DNA from: Mycobacterium sp. IDR2000157661
GTDB lineage: Bacteria > Actinomycetota > Actinomycetes > Mycobacteriales > Mycobacteriaceae
NCBI RefSeq assembly: GCF_022317005.1
Contig: NZ_CP081006.1
Location: 806,001-870,000, forward strand
Reading direction: 5' to 3'
Length of the DNA: 64,000 nucleotides
Position numbers and translations under genes: made by a program. Below the pieces are notes generated by a model. It made no database searches. It was not told the DNA's origin and saw only the letters and a program-made list of their open reading frames with translations. Below, piece after piece: positions 8,280 to 17,782 of the stretch (its first letter is position 1; each line of letters begins with the position of its first letter).

Positions 8280-9572
8280 GTGGTCATGCTGGTACTGCCG
8301 CTCGACATCCCCCGCGAACAACAGGTGCTGGCCGCCGTGTTGCTCGGCGTCATCGCGCTGTGGATCACCGAGGCGGTGCCCATCCCCATCGGTGGCCTGC
8401 TCGGTGTCGCCGTCGCCGTGTTCCTCGGAGTGGCCCCGGTCGACGACGTCCTCGGCCCCTTCGGGTCGTCGACGATCTTCACGTTCATCGGCGCGTTCAT
8501 CCTCGCCCAGGCGATGCTCAAACACGCTCTGGCGCGGCGGTTCGCGTTTCGCATCCTGTCGCTGCCGCGCGCCGGCGGGTCCACCACCGGCGTGATCCTC
8601 GCGTTCGGCGCGATCACCGCGCTGCTGTCGGCGTTCGTGTCCAACACCGCGACGGTGGCCATGCTGCTGCCGACCGCCATGGGCATCCTCGGTGTGATCG
8701 CCAAGATGATGCAGCGCCGCGGCGATGTCGAACCCGACTTCGACCCGCGACGGCTGCGGGTCGGCACGGCGCTGATGCTGATGCTGCTGCTGGCCTTGAT
8801 CCTGATCCGGCTCAACAAACCCGAGATCAGCAGGATCGAAGGCGTCGAGGAGTACGTGGCCGGCGAGCGCGAGAAGCTGGGCAAGCTCACCCGGGCCGAG
8901 AAGAACACGCTCATCGCGTTCGGCGTGACGGTGACCCTGTGGCTGCTGCCGGGCATCTTCGCGTTGGTCACCGGCACCGATTCGACCACATACGAATTCG
9001 TCAGCGACCGCCTCGACGAAGGTGTGGTCGCGGTGTTCGGCGCCTCGCTGCTGTTCCTGTTGCCGACCGACTGGCCGCAGCGCGAGTTCACGCTGCGGTG
9101 GCGCGATGCCTCCGAGATCGACTGGGGCACAATCATTCTGTTCGGCACCGGCATCATCTTCGGTTCGCTGATCTCGAGCACCGGACTGGCCGAGACCATC
9201 GGCACCTCCGTCGACGACGCGCTCGGCCTATCCAGCGTCGTGCCGATCACGATATTCGCAGTGCTGCTGGCGATCATCGTGTCGGAGACGACCTCGAACA
9301 CCGCGTCGGCCGCGGTGGTGGTGCCGATCGTGATACCGGTGGCGGTGGCCGCCGGGGTCAACCCGTTCGTGCCCGCATCGGCGGCGACCTTCGCCGCGTC
9401 GTTCGGGTTCATGCTGCCGGTGTCGACGCCGCAGAACGCCATCGTCGACGGGTCCGGCGTCGTGCCGATCACCAAGATGATCCGCTCGGGCATCACCTTC
9501 GACATCGCCGGGGCGATCCTGATCATCCTCCTGTTGCCGATCATGGTCGGCCTGCTGGGCCTGGGCTCGTGA
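8280..9572 (+). CDS. DASS/SLC13-family dicarboxylate transporter, probably non-functional
   Basis: Multi-spanning sodium/dicarboxylate-type permease (divalent anion:Na+ symporter family). GTG 8280 is the first ATG/GTG/TTG in frame, but family-like N-terminal sequence (SLGEQRLSPKEERFEKGRR) continues upstream in the same frame to at least 8124, with no usual start codon before it meets repeat B and the DUF559 stop; the native start seems to have been lost. The first SNTAT motif is present (from about 8640). The family's following YGAS...TPxGTPPN segment, roughly 48 residues, is missing: GTALMLML is joined directly to LLALILIRLNKPE (about 8763-8820). The second-half SNTAS and STPQNAI motifs are intact. 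Probable pseudogene. Confidence 0.8.
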   Translation: MVMLVLPLDIPREQQVLAAVLLGVIALWITEAVPIPIGGLLGVAVAVFLGVAPVDDVLGPFGSSTIFTFIGAFILAQAMLKHALARRFAFRILSLPRAGGSTTGVILAFGAITALLSAFVSNTATVAMLLPTAMGILGVIAKMMQRRGDVEPDFDPRRLRVGTALMLMLLLALILIRLNKPEISRIEGVEEYVAGEREKLGKLTRAEKNTLIAFGVTVTLWLLPGIFALVTGTDSTTYEFVSDRLDEGVVAVFGASLLFLLPTDWPQREFTLRWRDASEIDWGTIILFGTGIIFGSLISSTGLAETIGTSVDDALGLSSVVPITIFAVLLAIIVSETTSNTASAAVVVPIVIPVAVAAGVNPFVPASAATFAASFGFMLPVSTPQNAIVDGSGVVPITKMIRSGITFDIAGAILIILLLPIMVGLLGLGS

Positions 9573-9600
9573 GCGAAGCTTGCGAGCGAACGGTGAACAG

Positions 9601-10501
9601 ATGACGAGCATCGCCGTCATCCCCGGCGACGGAATCGGTGGCGAAGTCATCGATTCGGCCCGCGCGGTGCTCGACGCCGTCGCCTCCCGACACGGAATCT
9701 CGTTGTCCTACACAGAGTTCGACTGGTCCTGCCTGCGCTACGACCGCGAGGGAACGATGATGCCCGCCGGCGGCGTCGAGAGCCCGCTGCGGCAGTTCGA
9801 CGCGATCCTGCTGGGCGCCGTCGGCTGGCCTGGCGTGCCGGACCACGTGTCGCTGTGGGGGCTGCTGATCCCGATTCGCCGAGAGTTCCGCCAGTACGTG
9901 AATTTGCGGCCGATCCGGGTGTTCGACGGCGTCGAGAGCCCGCTGCGCACCGTCGACGACGTCGACTTCCGTGGTGGTGCGCGTGAACGTCGAGGGTGAG
10001 TACAGCGAGATCGGCGGGCGGCTGAACCGCGGCTTCCCCGACGAGATGGCCGTGCAGGAGTCGGTGTTCACCCGCGTCGGGGTGAGCCGCATCGCCGACT
10101 ATGCATTCGAATTGGCGCGCAGCCGCCGCGGATACGTGACATCGGCGACCAAGTCGAACGGGATCGTGCACACGCTGCCGTTCTGGGACCAGGTGGTCGC
10201 CGAACGGGCCGGGCAGTTCCCGGATGTGCGGTGGGACAGCGAGCACATCGACGCCCTGGCGGCGAAGTTCGTGTTGGCACCACAGCGGTTCGACATCGCC
10301 GGGCAGGGTATCGCGAACCCGGTCGGTGCGGTGTGGTCGGCGGCGCTCATGCTCGAACACCTGGGCCACCGGGCAGCCGCGGACGACGTGATGGCCGCGA
10401 TCGAGGCGACGCTGGCCGATCCGCAGACCCGCACCGGCGACCTGGGTGGCCGGGCGTCGACGGCCCAGGTGACCGAGTCCCTCGTCGCACGCCTGCGGTA
10501 G
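9601..10501 (+). pseudogene. Tartrate/isopropylmalate-type dehydrogenase, broken by a frameshift and an internal deletion
   Basis: Resembles tartrate dehydrogenase/decarboxylase of the isocitrate/isopropylmalate dehydrogenase family (NAD-dependent beta-decarboxylating). The first frame begins at ATG 9601 (MTSIAVIPGDGIG) and is correct until VDDVDF. One extra base near 9968-9970 (TTCC) shifts the frame; the next frame resumes with VVVRVNVEGEYSEIGGR and runs to TAG at 10501. The usual RENVEG is VNVEG here. The family's NLFGDILSDL...PVHGSAPD segment, about 50 residues including metal-binding aspartates, is absent: QRFD is joined to IAGQGIANP near 10290. With three lesions it cannot be a working enzyme. 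It pairs logically with the damaged transporter upstream. Confidence 0.88.
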
Positions 10502-10732
10502 CGCGGCCGCGGCGCGGGGGGGCGAAAATCAGTGCACCGGGGTGGTTCCGGCCGGTGGTAGCGGCGGGCCGACAGACAAGGACAGTGCCGATGGGTTGCA
10601 GCTGGTGTCGAACCAGAACATCACCGTTGCCGGCGCCGACGCGGGCCTCGAGCCGGGCGAAGTCGGATATGTGACCCCACCGTCTTCACCGAAGCACTCA
10701 TTCCCCGGATCGGTTGATCGCGGGCGGTTACC

Positions 10733-11188
10733 GTGGGGGCCGTGGCCGCCATCGACCGCACCCGCAAGATCGCCGCCACCGCGGCACAGATCTGGGACAT
10801 CCTCGCCGACTTCGGCGCGCTCAGCGGTTGGGTCGACGGCGTCGACCACTCCTGCATCCTGACCGGTGACCCCGCGACCGTCGGCACCACCCGGCGCGTG
10901 CAGGTCGGCCGCAACGTTCTCGTCGAACGCATCAGCGAGTTCGACCCGCAGGTCGCGCTCGGCTACGACATCGAGGGGCTGCCGAAGCTGCTCGGCAAGG
11001 TCGGCAACCGCTGGAGCCTGGCGCCGACGAGCGGCGACCGGACACTGGTGACGATCACCAGCACCGTGGACGTCGGGCCCCGCCTCGACCAACAACTCGC
11101 CGAGCGCGTCGCGTGTCGCGTGCTGGCCCGACAGTCCGACGGGATGCTCGCCGGGCTGGCCGACCGATTGGAGAACGCCAATGTCTGA
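10733..11188 (+). CDS. SRPBCC-family (polyketide cyclase/dehydrase-like) protein
   Basis: About 151 aa, START/Bet v1-like fold: N-terminal strand with IAATAAQIWDILADFGALSGWV, central strand pairs, and a C-terminal amphipathic helix (LADRLENANV). Such proteins bind hydrophobic ligands in a cavity. GTG at 10733 is used; GTG at 10742 is an alternative. Its last eight bases overlap the start of the sulfatase gene, so the two are probably co-translated. The 231 bp upstream (10502-10732) contain no convincing gene. Confidence 0.82.
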   Translation: MGAVAAIDRTRKIAATAAQIWDILADFGALSGWVDGVDHSCILTGDPATVGTTRRVQVGRNVLVERISEFDPQVALGYDIEGLPKLLGKVGNRWSLAPTSGDRTLVTITSTVDVGPRLDQQLAERVACRVLARQSDGMLAGLADRLENANV

Positions 11189-13004
11189 CCCGCGGCCCGA
11201 CATCGTCGTCATTATGACCGACGAGGAGCGGGCGATCCCGCCTTACGAGACGCCCGAGCTTCTCGACTGGCGATCACGAAAGCTGACCGGGCGCAGGTGG
11301 TTCGACGACAACGGCGTCAGCTTCGCCCGGCACTACACCGGCTCGCTGGCGTGCGTGCCGAGCCGCCCGACGATCTTCACCGGCCAGTACCCCGATCTGC
11401 ACGGAGTCACGCAGACCGACGGCCTCGGCAAGAGGTACGACGACTCCCGCCTGCGCTGGCTGCGCCGCGGCGAGGTGCCCACGCTGGGCAACTGGTTGCG
11501 CGCGGCCGGGTACGACACCCATTACGACGGCAAGTGGCACATCTCGCACGCCGATCTGCCCGACGAGTCGGGACGGCCGCTGGCCACCAACGACGACGAC
11601 GGCGTGATCGACCATGCGGCCGTGCAGCAGTATCTCGACGCCGATCCGCTTGAGCCGTACGGCTTTTCGGGCTGGGTCGGACCGGAGCCCCACGGCTCGG
11701 CGCTGGCCGACGCCGGCATCCGGCGTGACCCGTTGATCGCCGACCGGGTGGTGGCCTGGCTGGACGATCGCTACGCGCGCCGACGCGCCGGTGACCAAGC
11801 GGCGATGCGGCCGTTCCTGCTGGTGGCCAGCTTCGTCAACCCGCACGACATCGTGCTGTTCCCCGCATGGGCCCGGCGCAGCCCGATCCAGCCGTCGCCG
11901 CTGGATCCACCGTCGGTTCCCGCGCCGCCGACCGCCGAGGAGGATCTGTCGACGAAACCGGCGGCGCAGATCGCGTTTCGCGAGGCCTACTACTCGGGCT
12001 ACGGCCCGGCGCCGGCGATCGACCGCACCTACACACGCAACGCGCAGCGCTACCGCGATCTGTACTACCGGTTGCACGCCGAGGTCGACGGCCCGATCGA
12101 CCGGGTGCGCCGGATGGTGACCGAGAACGGGTCGTCCAACGCGGTGCTGGTGCGGACGGCCGACCATGGCGACCTGCTCGGCGCGCACGGCGGGCTGCAC
12201 CAGAAGTGGTTCAACCTCTACGACGAGGCGACGCGGGTGCCGTTCGTCATCGCGCGCATCGGCAAGCGAGCCACCGCCGCCCGCACGGTGAGCGCCCCGA
12301 CGTCGCATGTGGACCTGGTGCCGACACTGCTGGGCGCGGCCGGTGTGGACGTGGACGCGGCGGCGGCCGAACTGGCCGAGTCGTTCTCCGAGGTGCATCC
12401 GCTGCCGGGACGCGATCTGATGCCGGTGATCGACGGGGCGCCCACCGACGAATCGCGTGCGGTGTACCTGATGACGCGCGACAACGTGCTCGAGGGCGAC
12501 AGTGGCGCGTCGGGTCTGGCGCGCAGGTTCGGCCGGATCGCCAACCCGCCTGCGCCGTTGCGGATCCAGGTCCCTGCACACGTCGGCTCGAACTTCGAGG
12601 GCCTGGTGGTGCGCGTCGACGAGGCGGGCGGGCAGGGACACCTGTGGAAGCTGGTGCGCACCTTCGACGATCCTGCGACGTGGACCGAGCCGGGGGTGCG
12701 CCACCTCGCGGCGAACGGGATGGGCGGCGAGACGTACCGAAGCGAACCGCTCGACGACCAGTGGGAGCTCTACGACCTGACCGCCGACCCGACCGAGGCC
12801 GTCAACCGCTGGACCGACCCGGACCTGCACGAGTTGCGCCAATACCTGCGCATGCAGCTCAAGCAGGCCCGCGCCGGCTCGGTGCCTGAGCGCCACCACC
12901 CATGGCCGTACGTGAATCGTCAGGCGCCGAGCACCCAGCCGGGGCCGGTTCGCCGGCTCGTCGGTCGAGTCGGGCAGCGGGCGTCCCGGCGGCTCCCGCA
13001 CTGA
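11181..13004 (+). CDS. Sulfatase (formylglycine-dependent type I)
   Basis: 607 aa, alkaline-phosphatase superfamily. The N-terminal metal site is seen in DIVVIMTDEER, and the sulfatase signature CVPSR begins at C58, the cysteine normally oxidised to formylglycine. Later metal/substrate segments include YDGKWH and RTADHGDLLGAHG. No signal peptide is visible, so it is likely cytoplasmic. ATG 11181 overlaps the end of the SRPBCC gene. The substrate (aryl or alkyl sulfate) cannot be read from sequence. Confidence 0.92.
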   Translation: MSDPRPDIVVIMTDEERAIPPYETPELLDWRSRKLTGRRWFDDNGVSFARHYTGSLACVPSRPTIFTGQYPDLHGVTQTDGLGKRYDDSRLRWLRRGEVPTLGNWLRAAGYDTHYDGKWHISHADLPDESGRPLATNDDDGVIDHAAVQQYLDADPLEPYGFSGWVGPEPHGSALADAGIRRDPLIADRVVAWLDDRYARRRAGDQAAMRPFLLVASFVNPHDIVLFPAWARRSPIQPSPLDPPSVPAPPTAEEDLSTKPAAQIAFREAYYSGYGPAPAIDRTYTRNAQRYRDLYYRLHAEVDGPIDRVRRMVTENGSSNAVLVRTADHGDLLGAHGGLHQKWFNLYDEATRVPFVIARIGKRATAARTVSAPTSHVDLVPTLLGAAGVDVDAAAAELAESFSEVHPLPGRDLMPVIDGAPTDESRAVYLMTRDNVLEGDSGASGLARRFGRIANPPAPLRIQVPAHVGSNFEGLVVRVDEAGGQGHLWKLVRTFDDPATWTEPGVRHLAANGMGGETYRSEPLDDQWELYDLTADPTEAVNRWTDPDLHELRQYLRMQLKQARAGSVPERHHPWPYVNRQAPSTQPGPVRRLVGRVGQRASRRLPH

Positions 13005-13490
13005 CGCCGAAACGACGGCCGGGCGCCCTAAACGCCGACGACCGGCGACACACGGGGTACCGTTGTCGCCGGGTTGACTCTCCAGCCTTTGCGGAAACGT
13101 CACGGTGGCGATGCCAGCTCCCCGCCGACAGGATGATCAAACCTGACGTCAGCCGCAGAAATCGGTGTGGTGTGACGAGCTGGGGATGCAGTGTCACGGC
13201 TTTACCGCGGGACGCTGCGTGGTTAGCGGCGCGCTGCCGACGGCGGCGACGACCCGCCCGGTACAGTCATGGAGCCCGAAACTCTCTACATCTCGCTCCG
13301 GCCGGGGTGAGGGATCTACTGGAGTGGACTTGAAGGAGCCTCGCTCTTCCGCAGTAGTCGTTTGCCCGACCGGGGCGGACGACGGTCGACCTCCAGCGGC
13401 TTTCGCCCCCGCCGGCGCCCCTACATCGCCTGGCGCATTACCCACACCATCTCAATACGGCGTCCCGGCGCCGAAGGCCGAAGGGTTGAA
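13005..13490. other. Intergenic stretch, 486 bp; possible short leader ORF
   Basis: No recognisable gene between the sulfatase and fadD. The only structure worth noting is a short frame from GTG 13324 to TGA 13494 (56 codons, Pro/Ala-rich, ending PKAEGLK) whose stop overlaps the fadD start as GTGA. The overlap is the form seen in coupled gene pairs, but no homology is recognised, so it is only a candidate leader peptide. Confidence 0.4.
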
Positions 13491-15125
13491 GTGAGCCTTT
13501 TTACCGAAACGATGTACCGAAACGCCCGGTGGAGCACCAACGGCATGGTGACCGGCGAGCCGGCCGTCCCGGTCCGGCACACCTGGGCAGAAGTGAACGA
13601 ACGTGCCAGCAGGGTCGCCGGCGGCCTCGCCGCGGCCGGTGTCGGGCACGGCGACGCGATCGCCGTGCTGGCCGGCGCGCCGGTGGAGATCGCCCCGACG
13701 GCGCAGGGCTGCTGGATGCGTGGCGCCAGTCTGACCATGCTGCATCAACCGACCCCCCGCACGGACTTGGCGCGCTGGGCCGAGGAGACCACCGCGGTGA
13801 TCAACATGATCGCGGCCAGGGCTGTCGTCGTCTCCGACCCGTTCATGGCCGTCGCGCCGGTGCTCTCCGAGCTCGGAATGACGGTGCTGACCATCGAGTC
13901 GCTGCTCGCAGGCAGCCCGGTCGAGCCGATCAGGACCGACGACGACGACGTGGCCCTGATGCAGCTGACGTCGGGTTCGACGGGGTCGCCCAAGGCGGTG
14001 CAGATCACGCACGCCAACATCGTGGCCAACGCCGAGGCCATGACCGCGGGCTGCAACTTCGACATCCACACCGACGTCATCGTGAGCTGGCTCCCGTGCT
14101 TCCACGACATGGGCATGACCGGCTACCTGACGGTGCCGATGTTCTTCGGCGCCGAACTGGTGAAGGTCACGCCGATCGACTTTCTGCGCGATACGTTGTT
14201 GTGGGCCAAGCTGATTGACAAGTACAAGGGCACCATGACCGCGGCGCCGAACTTCGCCTACAACCTGCTGGCCAAGCGGCTGCGACGCCAGGCCACCCCG
14301 GGACAGTTCGATCTGTCGTCGCTGCGGTGGGCGCTGTCGGGAGCCGAGCAGGTCGACCCGTCCGACGTCGAAGACCTCTGCGAGGCCGGAGCGCCGTTCG
14401 GGTTGCGACCCGAGGCGATCGTGCCCGCCTACGGGATGGCCGAGACGACGGTGGCCGTGTCGTTCTCCGAATGTGGCCGCGGGATGGCCGTCGACGAGGT
14501 GGACGCCGACCTGCTGGCGGTGCTGCACCGCGCCGTGCCCGCGACGAAGGGGCACACCCGTCGGCTCGTCTCGCTGGGCCGACCGTTGCAGGGCCTGGAG
14601 GTGCGGGTGGTCGACGAGGACGGCGCGGAGATGCCGGCACGCGGCGTCGGTGTCCTCGAAGTGCGCGGTGACCCGGTGACCCGGGGCTACACCACGGTGG
14701 CCGGTTTCATCCCGGCGCAGGACGAGCGGGGCTGGTACGACACCGGCGACCTCGGTTACCTGACGGAGTCGGGTGAGGTGGTGGTGTGCGGGCGGCTCAA
14801 GGACGTGATCATCATGGCGGGGCGCAACATCTATCCGACGGACATCGAGCGGGCCGCCGGCCGGGTGGCAGGCGTGCGGCCAGGTTGTGCCGTGGCCGTT
14901 CGGCTGGATGCGGGGTTGTCGCGGGAGACGTTCGCGGTGGCGGTGGAGTGCAAGAACTTCGCCGACCCCGACGAGGTGCGCCGCGTCGAGCGGCAGGTCG
15001 CTCACGAGGTGTTCGCCGAGGTCGACGTGCGGCCGCGCAACGTGGTCGTCCTGGAGCCCGGCATGATCCCCAAGACCCCGTCGGGCAAACTGCGCCGTGC
15101 CCATGCGTTGTCGCTGGTGAGCTGA
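13491..15125 (+). CDS. FadD-type acyl-AMP ligase / acyl-CoA synthetase
   Basis: 544-aa adenylate-forming enzyme. The P-loop-like motif TSGSTGSPK is at about residues 160-168, the A5 motif PAYGMAETT near residues 312-320, the YDTGDLG motif includes D420, and the catalytic lysine is K533 in TPSGKLRR. The sequence around [20 protein letters not shown] resembles mycobacterial fatty acyl-AMP ligases as much as CoA ligases, so the acceptor (CoA or a carrier protein) is uncertain. Start GTG 13491; an alternative longer frame to 13362 lacks family sequence. No PKS or carrier protein lies next to it. Confidence 0.9.
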   Translation: MSLFTETMYRNARWSTNGMVTGEPAVPVRHTWAEVNERASRVAGGLAAAGVGHGDAIAVLAGAPVEIAPTAQGCWMRGASLTMLHQPTPRTDLARWAEETTAVINMIAARAVVVSDPFMAVAPVLSELGMTVLTIESLLAGSPVEPIRTDDDDVALMQLTSGSTGSPKAVQITHANIVANAEAMTAGCNFDIHTDVIVSWLPCFHDMGMTGYLTVPMFFGAELVKVTPIDFLRDTLLWAKLIDKYKGTMTAAPNFAYNLLAKRLRRQATPGQFDLSSLRWALSGAEQVDPSDVEDLCEAGAPFGLRPEAIVPAYGMAETTVAVSFSECGRGMAVDEVDADLLAVLHRAVPATKGHTRRLVSLGRPLQGLEVRVVDEDGAEMPARGVGVLEVRGDPVTRGYTTVAGFIPAQDERGWYDTGDLGYLTESGEVVVCGRLKDVIIMAGRNIYPTDIERAAGRVAGVRPGCAVAVRLDAGLSRETFAVAVECKNFADPDEVRRVERQVAHEVFAEVDVRPRNVVVLEPGMIPKTPSGKLRRAHALSLVS

Positions 15126-15165
15126 TACCGACGCCTCGAGGCAGCGAGTACATTCGGTACTCACG

Positions 15166-15972
15166 ATGGATGTCTACGACGCCCAGCCCGGTCGGCGATC
15201 GGTCCCCGAAGCCGAGCTGTCCGCGGCCCAACGCGACGCCGACGAGGCTGACCTGTACGCCGGCCTGACGGGGGTGGCCGAGCTGGTCGCCGGTGCAGGG
15301 GCGATGACCGAGCTGATCGCAGAGGTGGCCGAGTTCGCGGCCCGGGCCATTCCACGGGTGGACGGGGCGGGCGTCGCCTTGTCGCAACAGCGGGACGGGT
15401 CACCGAGCATCCAGAATTGGGCGGCGACAGCCGACTTCGTCGACGAGATCGACGAAGTCCAGTACCAGGAGCTCAACGAGGGGCCCTGCATCACGGCCAT
15501 GCTGTCGGGGCGCCCGGCGGTCAGCGGCTCGCTGGGTAGCGACCCGAGGTGGTCTCGGTTCAGCGGGCGGGTGGCCCGCATGGGGGTGCATTCGGCGCTG
15601 TCCCTGCCGTTGATCGTCGGCGACCGGGTGATCGGCGCCATCAACTCCTACTCCCGCGAGCGCGACGCTTTCGGAGAGCACGCCGTCGAGTTGGGGATGC
15701 GATTCGCCGGACCGGCAGCGGTGTCGGTGCACAACGGCCAGCTGCTCGAACACGCCCAAGAGCGGATGGCCCAGCTGCAGCGCGCCCTGGGCAGTCGGGC
15801 GGTGATCGACCAGGCGATCGGGATCATCCGCAGCCGTTCCGGCGCGAGCGCTGAGGAGGCGTTCGAGAGGCTCACGCGGCTCAGCCAGGCCGAGAACGTC
15901 AAGCTGCATCTGGTCGCGCAGCGGCTGGTGGACGAGGCCGTCCGCCGCGCCCGCGCCCGCGCTCGGCCCTAG
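15166..15972 (+). CDS. GAF-ANTAR protein 1
   Basis: 268 aa. A GAF sensory domain (about residues 35-185, with the NEGPCITAMLSGRPAV segment) is followed by an ANTAR RNA-binding domain (about 195-260: ALGSRAVIDQAIGIIRSRSGASAEEAFERL). ANTAR proteins bind paired RNA hairpins and prevent transcription termination; GAF input suggests redox, nucleotide or ligand sensing. Converges with GAF-ANTAR 2, overlapping it by four bases at the 3' ends. Confidence 0.92.
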   Translation: MDVYDAQPGRRSVPEAELSAAQRDADEADLYAGLTGVAELVAGAGAMTELIAEVAEFAARAIPRVDGAGVALSQQRDGSPSIQNWAATADFVDEIDEVQYQELNEGPCITAMLSGRPAVSGSLGSDPRWSRFSGRVARMGVHSALSLPLIVGDRVIGAINSYSRERDAFGEHAVELGMRFAGPAAVSVHNGQLLEHAQERMAQLQRALGSRAVIDQAIGIIRSRSGASAEEAFERLTRLSQAENVKLHLVAQRLVDEAVRRARARARP

Positions 15973-16727
15973 TTCGCCGCGCCCGCCGCGAATTCGGAGA
16001 TCGCGGCAACCACAGCGGGCCGCCGGTGCCGGTCGGTCATCAGCCGGCGAGCCACCTCGGTGAGGTGTTCGCCGTTGGCCCGCGCATAAGAGCGCAGCAC
16101 GACGAAGGCGTCCTCGACGGGCACATTGAGAACCTCGCGCAGGAAACCCTTGGCCTGCTCGACCACCACCCGCCCGGCCAGCGCGGCGCGAAGCTGGGCC
16201 AGCACGGTGTAGCGGGTCGGGGCGCGTTCCTGCAACACCGCGACGCAGGCGACGTGGGCCAGCGTCTGGCCGGTGAGCAGGTCGGCGTCATCGAGTTCCC
16301 CGGGCCGGGTGCCGAACAGGCCGATTGCACCGAGCGCGGTGCCGGCCGCGCGCATCGGCACGGCGTGCACGGACGCGAACCCGGCGTCCAGCGCGGCGGG
16401 CACGAACCTCGGCCAGCGATCGGCGGCCCCGCTCAGATCGGCCACCGTGACGGGCAGCGAGGTCGCATAGCAGTCGACGCATGGACCCTCGTCGGACTGG
16501 AGTTGGAACAGTTCGAGTTCCCGGGCCCGCTCGGACGTTGCGGCCAGCACTCGCAGGCGGTCGAACGGGTCGGCGAGCAGCAGTCCCGCGGCGTCGACGT
16601 CGAGCAGTTCGGCGCAGCGGTCGGTGAGGTCGGTCAGCAGGTCTACGACGTCGTAGTCCTCGAGGAGGACGCCGACGAGGGACACCACCGCCGCCAGTGC
16701 GCGGGATTCCGGGGCTGTGTCAGTCAC
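15969..16727 (-). CDS. GAF-ANTAR protein 2
   Basis: 252 aa. GAF domain (about residues 10-165, with SDEGPCVDCYATSLPV) and a C-terminal ANTAR domain (RAALAGRVVVEQAKGFLREVLNV, then the family's second helix pair). GTG start at 16727 is preceded by a strong ribosome site (GGAGGC). Only 36 bp separate it from GAF-ANTAR 3 upstream on the same strand, so the pair is probably an operon. Likely an RNA-binding antiterminator with a sensory domain. Confidence 0.92.
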   Translation of the reverse strand: MTDTAPESRALAAVVSLVGVLLEDYDVVDLLTDLTDRCAELLDVDAAGLLLADPFDRLRVLAATSERARELELFQLQSDEGPCVDCYATSLPVTVADLSGAADRWPRFVPAALDAGFASVHAVPMRAAGTALGAIGLFGTRPGELDDADLLTGQTLAHVACVAVLQERAPTRYTVLAQLRAALAGRVVVEQAKGFLREVLNVPVEDAFVVLRSYARANGEHLTEVARRLMTDRHRRPAVVAAISEFAAGAAN

Positions 16728-16763
16728 GCTGCCTCCATTGTGCGGTCGCGGTCAAGGTCGGCA

Positions 16764-17483
16764 TCAGCCCGTGTCCAGCCGCAGGCCGCGGTCGAGGATG
16801 TGGCGGGCCACATCGCTGGTGCTGCGCCCGGTCGAATAGGCGTGTGCCCGCAACCTGACCAGCGCCTCGGCCGGTTCGACGCCCAACTGCGCGACCACCA
16901 TGCCGGTGGCCTGGCTGACCTCGGCGCGCGACAGCGAGTGCAGGTCCGCCCAGGCGTTGCTGCGGGGATCCGCGACGGCGGCCCGCAGGTCGGCGTCGAG
17001 CAGATCGATCACCGGCACGCCGGCCATCTCGGCGGCACTGATCGCTCCGGCGAGTTCGTCCTCTCCGAGCGCCCCGGGCCGGTTACGGAACAGGTCGAGT
17101 GTCCCGACGTACTCGCCGGCGACCAGGACTGGCATCGCGAATACCCCGCGGATCTTCAGGTCGAGCATGGCGGGGCTGTACAGCGGCCAGCGGCGCTCAC
17201 TCGGTGCGGCCAGATCGTCGACCAGCACCGGAGCACGACGCGCGATCGACTCCAGGCACGGCCCTTCACCGAAGATGAATTGCTGTTCGTCGTACCGGCG
17301 AGCGGCGGGGCCACTCGACCCCAGGGTTGCGGTGCTGACACCGTCGAAGATCAGGGAGATGGCCGCCGCGTCGATGTCGAGCAGCCCGACGCACGCCTCA
17401 CACAGCCGGTCGGCCGCGTCCGAACCGCGGCTAGCGCCAACGGCGGCGAGCAGTTGCTCGTGCATCGCCATCGTCAGCCGCAC
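16764..17483 (-). CDS. GAF-ANTAR protein 3
   Basis: 239 aa. GAF domain (about residues 25-165, with FGEGPCLESIARRAPV) and a C-terminal ANTAR domain (LSRAEVSQATGMVVAQLGVEPAEALVRLRAHAYSTG split over two helices). GTG at 17483 gives MRLTMAM; an internal ATG at 17472 is also possible. First gene of a likely two-gene operon with GAF-ANTAR 2. The three GAF domains differ clearly from each other, so the cluster is not a very recent triplication. Confidence 0.9.
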   Translation of the reverse strand: MRLTMAMHEQLLAAVGASRGSDAADRLCEACVGLLDIDAAAISLIFDGVSTATLGSSGPAARRYDEQQFIFGEGPCLESIARRAPVLVDDLAAPSERRWPLYSPAMLDLKIRGVFAMPVLVAGEYVGTLDLFRNRPGALGEDELAGAISAAEMAGVPVIDLLDADLRAAVADPRSNAWADLHSLSRAEVSQATGMVVAQLGVEPAEALVRLRAHAYSTGRSTSDVARHILDRGLRLDTG

Positions 17484-17782
17484 CGCACGACATGAAGGTC
17501 GCCCGATTTACACGACATGCGCGCGGCAGCCCGCAGATGATTCACACTGCTCCCAGCTCGCTCAGCGTCGGCGTCTCCGGCAGGAGCGGTTGCTCACGGG
17601 CTCAGCGGGAGATCGGCTGATGCAGCCCCGGACTGGCTGGGTTCCCAACACCTCGACGCTACACCGTTCCACCGCACGGGAGACCATTCCCGGCGTCGGT
17701 CCGATGGAGCGCACTAATGGGGCCGCCCGCGTACGGTTGAGCCATTGGGACCATCCGAGGCCCCACAATCAAGGGGCAACTG

